DNA of 50,247 bases from Novipirellula artificiosorum (GTDB lineage: Bacteria; Planctomycetota; Planctomycetia; Pirellulales; Pirellulaceae). The notes beneath the pieces were generated by a model. It searched no databases. It saw nothing but the letters and a program-made list of their open reading frames with translations, and was not told where the DNA came from. How positions within the stretch are numbered: the first letter of the stretch is position 1; the number at the start of each line of letters is the position of its first letter. Positions 8,790-15,578 of the stretch are shown in pieces. The stretch spans positions 4,823 to 55,069 of the forward strand of contig NZ_SJPV01000024.1 in the NCBI RefSeq assembly GCF_007860135.1, in the 5' to 3' direction. A program made the translations under genes and the position numbers.

Positions 8790-9815
8790 CTAATTGCCTG
8801 CTTCGGCCGATGAATTTTCCAGTTTCGCTATTTCAGCAAGCAGAGTCGGAGGGTCAAAGGGAAAGAATCCAGCCAGAATATCTTGGCTTTGGCCTGCTTG
8901 ATGCAACGCATAGCGAACGAACTCACGAGTCGCTCGCGCCTGATCGCTATCTTGGCCAACATCAAGCACAAGGGTCAGAGGGCGAATCAAGGGATAGCGT
9001 CCCATCAGCACTGAATGATCATCGCCTGGAATCGTAGTATCACCGTTGAGTAAACCGACCAAGCGTAAGGAATGACCACCACACCTTAGCCCGCAGATAG
9101 CTACTCCATTCTTTGTCGATTCCAGTTCCTTGACGACTTCCACATTGGAATCGAACGCCTCTGCGGGTTCTCGCATCGTCTGCCCCTGGAAAACAAAGTT
9201 CTTCAGGAAGGCCTGTGTCCCACTGATCGGCGTCCGAGCGATCACCTCCACAGGTTCTTCACCCATATCGCCTTCGACTCCAACAGCACTCCAAGTCATT
9301 GGAGTCGATTTCTGATCTCCATTTGCGATGCAAAACAGCGAAGTAAACTGATCATGCGAAATCGATTGAATCGGATTGCTTTCATTAACAAAAACTCCCA
9401 GGCCCTCGCGAGCGACCATAACTGCAATTGGTTGCTTTAAACCGAGTTGCTTCAGTCTTGCCAAATCAGCTTCAACTACCGGACGGGAGAGCATTCCGAG
9501 GCTGCTCGGGCTCTTCGCCAAACGATCAAAGACTGTTTCGGAGCCCTCGTCCGAAACAACCACTTTCGCCTTCGGGTGAAATTTGTTGAATCCACTTGCC
9601 CATCCATGGGCCAATGCGTCCATACTGGTTGAGCCAAAGACGTCAATCTCAGCGCTGACCTCAGAACCAGGTAAATAAGGGGGGATCGAATTCAAGATTG
9701 CCCGTATTTCATGTACTGACAATTGGGACTTTGCATCTTCGGCGTTACCAAGCCCGACATTAAGGATCGAGGCTGTGGTGGTAAGCAAGATCGCAAAATG
9801 CGAGAGAATCTTCAT
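8790..9815 (-). CDS. PstS-like periplasmic substrate-binding protein (copy 1)
   Basis: Periplasmic-binding protein of the phosphate-binding (PstS / PBP-like-2) group, 341 aa, with an N-terminal signal peptide (1-25). Visible family marks: FGSTSMDALAHGWASGF near residue 60 (anion-loop GSTS), SDEGSETVFDRL, LGMLSRPV, and ARTPISGTQAFLKNF matching the second SGT ligand loop, then RPLTLVLD and the C-terminal ARATREFVRYAL. The ATG at 9815 is preferred over 9827 because GGAG sits six bases before it. No permease or ATPase of a Pst transporter is nearby; instead the next gene encodes a PDZ-YbaY-DUF4214 protein. It may therefore act as a soluble anion binder or signal receptor rather than in import; phosphate as ligand is inference. 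Confidence 0.8.
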   Translation of the reverse strand: MKILSHFAILLTTTASILNVGLGNAEDAKSQLSVHEIRAILNSIPPYLPGSEVSAEIDVFGSTSMDALAHGWASGFNKFHPKAKVVVSDEGSETVFDRLAKSPSSLGMLSRPVVEADLARLKQLGLKQPIAVMVAREGLGVFVNESNPIQSISHDQFTSLFCIANGDQKSTPMTWSAVGVEGDMGEEPVEVIARTPISGTQAFLKNFVFQGQTMREPAEAFDSNVEVVKELESTKNGVAICGLRCGGHSLRLVGLLNGDTTIPGDDHSVLMGRYPLIRPLTLVLDVGQDSDQARATREFVRYALHQAGQSQDILAGFFPFDPPTLLAEIAKLENSSAEAGN

Positions 9816-9853
9816 GACAAGCTCCATCTATTAGTAAAAGACGCGGCGAGTTC

Positions 9854-9914
9854 GCCGACCTTCAGAAATTAGCCGACCTTTAGAAACTCGTAAAGAGGGA
9901 GAATTCGTAAAGAG
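9854..9914. repeat. Short direct repeats upstream of the PstS-like gene
   Basis: gccgacctt(c/t)agaaa occurs at 9854-9868 and 9872-9886 (18-base period), followed by tcgtaaagag at 9888-9897 and 9905-9914 (17-base period). They lie upstream of the minus-strand PstS-like gene, where an activator could bind, but no such protein can be named. Confidence 0.5.
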
Positions 9915-10030
9915 AGATTTCCCTGTCTCGTTGATGTCGATCGTCAGCTATTCGACGTTCCAGCGCCGTCCTAATACTGTTGTTGTTGATCGCAGGAACG
10001 TCGCTGGGTGTGGGGGCATTCCACTCAAGT

Positions 10031-10222
10031 ATGAATGGCCACGAGATTCGCTGGCGGATGCCATTGGGAAAGTATCAAGGCACCCCAATTCAACAACTAC
10101 CGCCAAGCTATGCCGACTGGGTCCTCCACCACAGCGGGCGGTGTCTCAACCCTTGGCTGAGAAAAGCTCTCGTGCTCCGGCTCAAGACCGCCGAGGCGGA
10201 GTGGCATCATCCATGGAGCTGA
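10031..10222 (+). CDS. DUF3820-type small protein
   Basis: Small protein of 63 aa. The core MPLGKYQGTPIQQLPPSYAD followed by WVLHHSGR...LNPWLRKALVLRL is the DUF3820 / quorum-sensing-regulated virulence factor-like fold, whose members begin with M-P-F/L-G-K-Y-x-G. The ATG at 10031 gives a short extension; the ATG at 10058 would start exactly at the motif. No good ribosome site decides between them. It overlaps the next small ORF by a few bases, suggesting a two-gene unit. Divergent from the PstS-like gene at 9815. Function is not known. Confidence 0.6.
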   Translation: MNGHEIRWRMPLGKYQGTPIQQLPPSYADWVLHHSGRCLNPWLRKALVLRLKTAEAEWHHPWS

Positions 10223-10389
10223 TGGATTGGGACCTGAGTCCACTCTCCGACAAGATCCTTGAGAATGTCCGCTTCGATATGGCGACGGTCCACGATCCGG
10301 AAGAGGTCGACTCGGTGATCGATGCGATCCGGGCGGAGGTGCGCAAGTTCCGCGATCGGAGAGAGGCTTCGGACGAGCTCGTGGAGTGA
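10213..10389 (+). CDS. Small hypothetical acidic protein
   Basis: 58 aa, helical and charged: LSPLSDKILENVRFD, then HDPEEVDSVIDAIRAEVRKF. It starts within the last codons of the DUF3820 gene (ATG at 10213; an alternative ATG at 10222 overlaps the upstream TGA as TGATG), so it is probably translated by coupling. No family recognised. A longer in-frame reading back to 9931 is only a shadow of the DUF3820 frame. It may be a partner of the upstream protein. Confidence 0.45.
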   Translation: MELMDWDLSPLSDKILENVRFDMATVHDPEEVDSVIDAIRAEVRKFRDRREASDELVE

Positions 10390-10557
10390 GCCCTTGCCCC
10401 TGCTTAACGGTCGTCGGAAGTCGTTCTAATCTGTGTAAATTGCCTAGTCCGCAACTTCCGACGCTATTGTACGCTTGGTCGCGTCCTCCCAAATCCATGA
10501 TTACCATTGCCTCTCAGGAGAATCTCGACAATGTCGGTATTCGACCCGCGCTCGTTT

Positions 10558-10600
10558 GATGTCTTTAAGGGCAACAGATGATGTCTTTAAGGGCAACAGA
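10558..10600 (+). repeat. 22-bp-period tandem duplication at start of PEP-CTERM gene
   Basis: gatgtctttaagggcaac (plus aga) is present at 10558-10578 and again at 10580-10600. The period of 22 is not a multiple of three, so the duplication shifts the reading frame of the gene that follows. Confidence 0.95.
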
Positions 10601-11296
10601 ATCGTTTTCGCCTTCGCCTTGCTCGTGCCACTTGCCGGATCCCGCGCCGAGGCAGGTCTGGTGGTTTCGAATCTTAGTAACACACTTGGGCAAGCGTGGA
10701 CCATCGGCAGGGACGACGTTGACCTCACGGATTCTCCAGTTGCCAATCGGTTCGCCACCGGCTCAGGACCCGGTTGGCATTTGGATTCGGTGGTGCTTAA
10801 CCTCGGGTTGTTTGCGGGTAGCCCCACCGGCGACATCGAGATTTATCTTGCCGCGGATAACGGCGGTTTGCCTGGCGGTTTACTGACGGATTTTCCCTCG
10901 GCTTCCCCAACCAGTTCCTTAGAGATTACAATGCTGACTCCGCAGACCCCGATAGTGCTGGCCCCGAGTACAGCCTATTGGCTGGTGGCATCGGCTGACG
11001 TGGCGGATCAGTACATTTGGAATTTCACGGAGGACTTTAGCCAGACGGGCTTGTCCGGTTGGTTGATCGGGGACACATCCTGGGGCGGGTATCCAGCTGG
11101 CAGCTGGACGCCGTTGATACTTCCTCCAGGAGCCACACCAGCACCAACGCTGTTTCAGGTGAATGCCTCGGCGGTTCCGGAACCGTCGACGACGGCGATG
11201 TTTGGGATCGGCATGGCGTTGGTCGGGCTCGGCATGTTTCGGCGTAATCGCCGGGGATCACGTGTCCGCGAAATCTGGTCACCTGAACAAGTATAA
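10559..11296 (+). CDS. PEP-CTERM sorting-domain protein, 5' end disrupted by duplication
   Basis: Exported protein of 245 aa read from ATG 10559. Signal peptide near residues 15-33 (VFAFALLVPLAGSRAEAG), then a beta-rich choice-of-anchor type region (LVVSNLSNTLGQAW, WLVASADVADQY), and a C-terminal PEP-CTERM tripartite signal: VPEPST, a hydrophobic helix, and the basic tail RRNRRGS. Such proteins are cut by an exosortase and placed in the envelope or exopolysaccharide. A ribosome site (AGGAG at 10516) and ATG at 10531 sit upstream and would give MSVFDPRSFDVFKGNR... joined to the signal peptide, but the 22-bp duplication puts a TGA at 10579-10581 in that frame. Expression now needs the ATG at 10559, which has no ribosome site, or slippage. 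Could be a fresh pseudogene. Confidence 0.75.
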   Translation: MSLRATDDVFKGNRIVFAFALLVPLAGSRAEAGLVVSNLSNTLGQAWTIGRDDVDLTDSPVANRFATGSGPGWHLDSVVLNLGLFAGSPTGDIEIYLAADNGGLPGGLLTDFPSASPTSSLEITMLTPQTPIVLAPSTAYWLVASADVADQYIWNFTEDFSQTGLSGWLIGDTSWGGYPAGSWTPLILPPGATPAPTLFQVNASAVPEPSTTAMFGIGMALVGLGMFRRNRRGSRVREIWSPEQV

Positions 11297-11394
11297 GCAA
11301 TAACCTGTCACCTAACGCCCGCCGGGCGCCACAATTAAGATGTCAGCCCAGTCCGGCACGGTGATGTAGGGGCTCAGTGTTTGCGAGTTCGAGT

Positions 11395-11810
11395 GCAATA
11401 CGATTCTTGGCATAGATTGCCGTCGGTTCGGTTGAAATCGACACGAAGTCCTCGCACGATTTGTCCGTCTGCGATCCGGTGACGATTGATCTACAATATT
11501 CTGGCGAGCTTCATTCTGGCGAGCTTCTGAGCAGCCCGCCGATCGGTCTTCTTCTTGGAAGGCTCTTCTGAATGGATCAACACAGTCTCGCGACATTTCC
11601 ATTTCCGAAGTTCCTCGATCAGACAGTCATTGAAACTGCATACCTCGAGGATCGCCATAAAATCAGCATTCATTTCGGTGAACTGGCGGAGGAAGCCGTG
11701 AACTTTTCGGGGCGAGTACTCGCTTGCCGACGTAACACCGTCTCCCCGTCCTCATTGCGGACACAAACGGTGATTTGCTTAGCATGTTGGTCGATGGCGA
11801 CGTACAACAT
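11395..11810 (-). pseudogene. Decayed IS110-family transposase, N-terminal part
   Basis: Reading the minus strand from the ATG at 11810 gives MLYVAIDQHAKQITVCV and NEDGETVLRRQ, the typical IS110 (DEDD/RuvC-like) N-terminus with the catalytic Asp in AIDQH. Near 11700 one base is missing (AAG-TTCAC where AAG-GTT-CAC is expected) and the frame shifts; the protein continues in another frame as HGFLRQFTEMNADFMAILEV, KWKCRETVLIHSEEPSKKKT, DRRAAQKLAR. A 15-bp tandem duplication and then TAG (where TGG, Trp, is expected before INRHRIADGQIVRGLR) interrupt it again. Similarity fades by about 11395; the C-terminal Ser-containing domain is gone. Clearly inactive. Confidence 0.72.
11498..11527 (+). repeat. 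15-bp tandem duplication in the IS110 remnant
   Basis: attctggcgagcttc occurs twice in direct succession (11498-11512, 11513-11527), inside the decayed transposase; it preserves frame but alters the conserved QKLA region. Confidence 0.9.
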
Positions 11811-11815
11811 CACTG

Positions 11816-11887
11816 GGTTCTCCTGGTGGTTTGGCGAGGCAAACGGCTACGCCGTGTTTAGGTTTAGTAAACAAAACCAGGAGAACC
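11816..11887. repeat. 12-bp inverted repeat next to the IS110 remnant
   Basis: ggttctcctggt (11816-11827) and its perfect complement (11876-11887) flank a 48-base loop just upstream of the transposase start. It may belong to the non-coding 5' part of the IS110-type element, which in this family carries recombination sites rather than classic terminal inverted repeats. Confidence 0.6.
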
Positions 11888-12055
11888 TATTTTGTTGAGG
11901 CCGTCGCCTCTTTCAAAGACTCAACCGCTGCAGGTTGCGCATGTTCGAGCGGAAGTGGCCTAACGTAAACTCGTAGCCGTTAGCTGACGTCATTCCGCGT
12001 GCAAACGGACAAATGATGCAGGGAAAAGAGAACGATACCACGCGATCAAGGTCGC

Positions 12056-13213
12056 TTATCGAGAGCGGTCCGATTGATTGCCCTCTCGAAGCAAATCCAA
12101 GGCAAAGGGAAGACGCTGTCCATCCTGATCTCCCAGCCGATCACGCAACCCTTGGTGTTGGGCTGGAGTAGGTACCGAACCTTTCAGTTGTCGATAAGTT
12201 TCATCAATGAATCGGTCGGGATCGTTATGATTCCGATCAAAGAACTCGCTGCTACCCAAGATCGACGCCTCGACTTCGTTCAATGACCGACCGCGGGCCA
12301 ATTCACTCTGCCACACGGAAACTTCTCGCCCCGTGGGAGCGCGTCCCAAGAATCGCTGATACCACTCTTGGATTTGATCGAGGGGCGAACGCTCGGGAAG
12401 CGGAGTGGGTGCACCTACCAAAGTCAAATCGGCGCGTATCTTTCCGGCGGAGATGGTCACGGGACGTGGCGAACCGCTGCTGCTGACGATGGAGCCTTGC
12501 CGCAGAATCTGCGCGTCGACAGCGTACCGGTGTCGGGGCTTGGTCGTCATTGTGTCAACTTCGATCCGGTAGTTGACCGGCCATCTGACCGGAGAACCAA
12601 GATTCTGCAGGCGGATGACGACGTTGTTCCAACCCGGCGATGTCACGTCCAACAGTCTTACAACGAGAGAATGACCACGGGACAAGGGGCGGCGATCCGT
12701 CGATCGGACAGAGCCTTCGATGACAGTCAAGGTTGACGAAAAGTTTACGGGGACATTGGTGAGTCGGCTGTTGCGGTGATTCCTAACCAAAAGCGTTACT
12801 CGGCGGCCTGCATCCACCCGACGGGAAAGTTCATCGCCCAGGTCATACAGCCGGCCGTTTACCGTACCAACTTGATATCCTGCGACGGTGACGATTGTAT
12901 CTCGTGCCTCCAATCCGGCCTGCTGGGCTGCCCCTCCCGGCACGACTCGATCGATCAATACGCCGGTCTCCGTGTTTGTCCCATAAATGCCAAGCTTGAA
13001 TTCGCGGTTCGGAAAACCAGCGGGCGGCACGTAATTCGGCTGAATGCCCGGCACCGTGAGTTGACCACGAGACGCGTCACGGTCTCGTCCACTTTGTGCC
13101 CACGTCACCGATTGGCACTCCAAGGCAAGGAAAGTGCAGGCCAAAACCGGTGCCAAGAACCTGCTGGCGCGAGTCGGTCCAAACCACGCTTCGTATGACG
13201 GTCGCGACCTCAC
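12056..13213 (-). CDS. Exported PDZ - YbaY-like - DUF4214 protein (copy 2)
   Basis: 385 aa, same layout as the protein at 7518-8705: signal peptide (about 15-40, ending TWAQ), PDZ domain (72-158; ETGVLIDRVVPGGAAQQAGL, DTIVTVAGYQVG), YbaY/YscW-like domain (about 164-275; GHSLVVRLLDVTSPGWNNV, YRIEVDTM), DUF4214-type C-terminus (285-370; YQRFLGRAPTGREVSVWQ, SSEFFDRN). It starts with GTG at 13213 (not the in-frame TTG at 13228): GGGAGG lies seven bases upstream and the GTG overlaps the TGA of the PstS-like gene as GTGA, so the two are translationally coupled. This is the last gene of a four-gene minus-strand run. Likely a periplasmic scaffold or chaperone; no enzyme motif seen. Confidence 0.77.
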   Translation of the reverse strand: MRSRPSYEAWFGPTRASRFLAPVLACTFLALECQSVTWAQSGRDRDASRGQLTVPGIQPNYVPPAGFPNREFKLGIYGTNTETGVLIDRVVPGGAAQQAGLEARDTIVTVAGYQVGTVNGRLYDLGDELSRRVDAGRRVTLLVRNHRNSRLTNVPVNFSSTLTVIEGSVRSTDRRPLSRGHSLVVRLLDVTSPGWNNVVIRLQNLGSPVRWPVNYRIEVDTMTTKPRHRYAVDAQILRQGSIVSSSGSPRPVTISAGKIRADLTLVGAPTPLPERSPLDQIQEWYQRFLGRAPTGREVSVWQSELARGRSLNEVEASILGSSEFFDRNHNDPDRFIDETYRQLKGSVPTPAQHQGLRDRLGDQDGQRLPFALDLLREGNQSDRSR

Positions 13214-14196
13214 TTCAACACCTCCCAACCGAGCTTGATTTCTTGACGATGCAACTGCTCTTGAGATAGCGGAAAATAGCCATCCTTGATCAAATCGAGT
13301 TGGCCATCCCGACTGAGAACATAGCGGATGAATTGATCGGTAAGACGATCGAAATCTCCGAACTCATCGACTGCAGCGACAACACTGACGGGCCTGACAA
13401 GCGGATACCCAGCTTCGATTGCCTCGGGACGAAAAGGATCCAACGTTGTGCCGTCGATCGTCAATGGCAGCACCTTGACATCGGCGGGGCGTCCTCTTGC
13501 GACGCTGTGGAAAGCGATTCCTCCAAGATCTTCTCCGACCGCGGCGAGCATTTCTTGGCTGGAACGCGTTGAGATCATCGCAGGTTTTTCCCCAGAGCCA
13601 CTGGTCAGCAATTCCTCGACAAAAGCATATTTGGGTTGCGAGGGGTCTGGACCGTACAAAGAAATTACGATCGGCTCCGACTTCGGCGAGGCCCCCAATT
13701 GCCCCCAGGTGGTCGCCATCTCGTCGCCTTTGCTCAGAATCTTTGGCTGGACGCTGGGAGCCCATTTCAGACTCACCGTTGGGTTGTCCGGATGCACTAC
13801 CGCTGCCAATATCTCCTGGCCGACGAGGCACGCTCGTGTCTCAATCCCGGTTTCGCTATCGGATTGGCTCTCATCTCGGTTCAATAAATCATGACCGCTT
13901 AACCGCACAACTTTCTGCGAAGGAGCCAGTCTACTGACAGGTTCGTTCGTGGTTTGACATTCGATCCTAAACTCGACGTCTGGGTGGAAAGCTTGGAAAC
14001 CACGCTTCCATAGAACCGCAAGTTGCTGCATCGCTTCGCTGCCAACGATTCGAATCTCGCCCGTGAGCGGACTCTGAGGTACGTATGGCGCAGCTTGTGT
14101 TGGCAAGTCGTCATCGTTAGCACTTGCAGGGATATTGTTTAACGCGAACGTCAGAGCAAGTACCCAATACACAACCGTTTTCGCGATAGGACTCAT
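13210..14196 (-). CDS. PstS-like periplasmic substrate-binding protein (copy 2)
   Basis: 328 aa, signal peptide (about 1-26, ending PASAN). Resembles the protein at 8790-9815 and the PstS group: GEIRIVGSEAMQQLAVLWKR (GSEAM replaces GST/SM), FQAFHPDVEF, and near the C-terminus YPLVRPVSVV and the LTDQFIRYVLS...DGYFPL pattern. The second ligand loop (SGT in the paralogue) is not evident here: the corresponding part reads VISLYGPDPSQ. It has thus diverged at the ligand site and may bind a different anion or none. Stop codon overlaps the GTG start of the PDZ protein. A GGAGG lies about 13 bases before the ATG. No transporter partners in the window. Confidence 0.72.
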   Translation of the reverse strand: MSPIAKTVVYWVLALTFALNNIPASANDDDLPTQAAPYVPQSPLTGEIRIVGSEAMQQLAVLWKRGFQAFHPDVEFRIECQTTNEPVSRLAPSQKVVRLSGHDLLNRDESQSDSETGIETRACLVGQEILAAVVHPDNPTVSLKWAPSVQPKILSKGDEMATTWGQLGASPKSEPIVISLYGPDPSQPKYAFVEELLTSGSGEKPAMISTRSSQEMLAAVGEDLGGIAFHSVARGRPADVKVLPLTIDGTTLDPFRPEAIEAGYPLVRPVSVVAAVDEFGDFDRLTDQFIRYVLSRDGQLDLIKDGYFPLSQEQLHRQEIKLGWEVLK

Positions 14197-14238
14197 GGCT
14201 GACTTGGTTCCTCCGTATCGATAAGTTCCGCCGATCTT

Positions 14239-15513
14239 CTATTGCTGCTCCTGTTGCTGCTCGGCCGTAACCAATTGTTTTCCAGCAACTAACGCCTCCA
14301 TGTCAGCTCGGATTAACTTCCGTTCCTCGGGTGAAGTCCCAACGTGTACTGCTTGAACCGTTCCGTTCTTGCCGATCAAGACTGTCACCGGGAGCGAAGT
14401 GATGCGATAGGCTGCGGTGGCTTGCTGTTTCGGGTCTAAGACGACAGGGTGCGTGTACTCTTGCTTTTCCACAAAAGTACGCACGGACCCTGCATCCTCG
14501 CCAACGTCAATTGCGTAGAAAACGACCCCCTGTTGTTCATATTCCTCCACAAAACGAAGCACAGCAGGCATGCCGTTTGTACTGGGAGCTGCCCAAGAGG
14601 CGAAAAAGAACAAGACGACGAAGTGTTGATCGCGGTGCTGACTGAGCTGCCACGATTTCCCGCTGAGCATCTTCAAGTCAATGCGGGGTGCCGGCTGACC
14701 AAGCAACTCCGTCGTCCGACCTTCCATCAAATAGTGTTGTATATCGCTAACCTGGGCCGCTTCAGCGGGAATGGAGATGTCAGCGAATTCGTCCGGCAAA
14801 TCAGCGTGAGGCGTCCAGGTCAAATTGCAGTCAATTTTGACTTCGCGGGGCTGGTCGTCGCCCAAGTCCAGCTTTCTACGTCGCTGCCAGCGGAGCAGCA
14901 ACGGCTCGCGCTCGGCCGCAATCCACAAATCAACTTGGGAATCGTCGTACCACATGGCCGAGAAGTGATGAGCTCTCTGCCCTCCCAGAAGCTCTTCACC
15001 CAGATCTTTGACCTGGGTCACCGAGGTCATGAGGTGCGAGTGCAGGTCAGGACGCACAAGCAAATCGAGCCCGCTGCCTTTCACACTGCTGTAAGTCATC
15101 GCGTCATCTAAAATCTCTTTCAGTCCTCCCTCGTGCTTCGAGAAGATGTCGAGTTCCTTCGTGCGATAGAGACGTGTGATCGTCTTGCCATCGCTCACAC
15201 AATCCAGCCATGCATCGCCAACGGCCTCGGAGCCAACCCTTAAGTGGAACGAGCTGGGATGACGAACCTTGAGCGAACATCGGGAATCGCGGACTTTCCG
15301 ATTGTCCCTATCCAGAGTCCAGCGGGCCTTGGTTTCCACCTCAAAAGTTGGCATCGCACTCATGTAGGCTTCCATCCGCTGGCTGATCAGATCCAGTTTA
15401 TGAACGTCGGGATCGACTGAAATCGGTTCGCTACTCGTTTCAGACTGTGCGACCGCAGGACTCCACAAGGCGGCATAGATCAAAACCGCCAGCAATACTC
15501 GTTTTACTATCAC
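14239..15513 (-). CDS. DUF2092-type domain fused to TlpA-like thioredoxin fold lacking CXXC
   Basis: 424 aa exported protein. Signal peptide 1-22 (VLLAVLIYAALWSPAVAQ), then a LolA/DUF2092-like beta half-barrel (about 38-270; MPTFEVETKARWTL, KTITRLYRTKELDIF, YDDSQVDLWIAAEREP LLLRW), then a TlpA/AhpC-TSA thioredoxin-like domain (about 285-415; LLGQPAPRIDLKML, VVLFFFASWAAPSTNGMP, SLPVTVLIGKNG with the cis-Pro). Where redox-active members have W-C-x-P-C this one has W-A-A-P-S, so both cysteines are lost and disulfide chemistry is not expected. GTG at 15513 is preferred (signal peptide begins right there, GGAG upstream); a TTG at 15582 overlaps the preceding stop. Second gene of the minus-strand run. 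Confidence 0.75.
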   Translation of the reverse strand: MIVKRVLLAVLIYAALWSPAVAQSETSSEPISVDPDVHKLDLISQRMEAYMSAMPTFEVETKARWTLDRDNRKVRDSRCSLKVRHPSSFHLRVGSEAVGDAWLDCVSDGKTITRLYRTKELDIFSKHEGGLKEILDDAMTYSSVKGSGLDLLVRPDLHSHLMTSVTQVKDLGEELLGGQRAHHFSAMWYDDSQVDLWIAAEREPLLLRWQRRRKLDLGDDQPREVKIDCNLTWTPHADLPDEFADISIPAEAAQVSDIQHYLMEGRTTELLGQPAPRIDLKMLSGKSWQLSQHRDQHFVVLFFFASWAAPSTNGMPAVLRFVEEYEQQGVVFYAIDVGEDAGSVRTFVEKQEYTHPVVLDPKQQATAAYRITSLPVTVLIGKNGTVQAVHVGTSPEERKLIRADMEALVAGKQLVTAEQQQEQQ

Positions 15514-15578
15514 TTCTGCAAACTCCAACAGAAACAAAGTTGAACTAGTCAGCGCACAGGATATCCGTGCAAATCTGA

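Larger units (their letters stand above)
11297..12055. other. Gene-poor region with transposase debris
   Basis: Apart from the decayed IS110-type reading frame (about 11395-11810) and its associated repeats, no gene is seen. A short minus-strand frame at 11312-11402 has no recognised family. Confidence 0.5.

Noticed and set aside
14449..15111. Plus-strand ORF of 220 aa opposite the TlpA-like gene
   Set aside because: Mirror frame of a gene with clear domain content; no signal or family.
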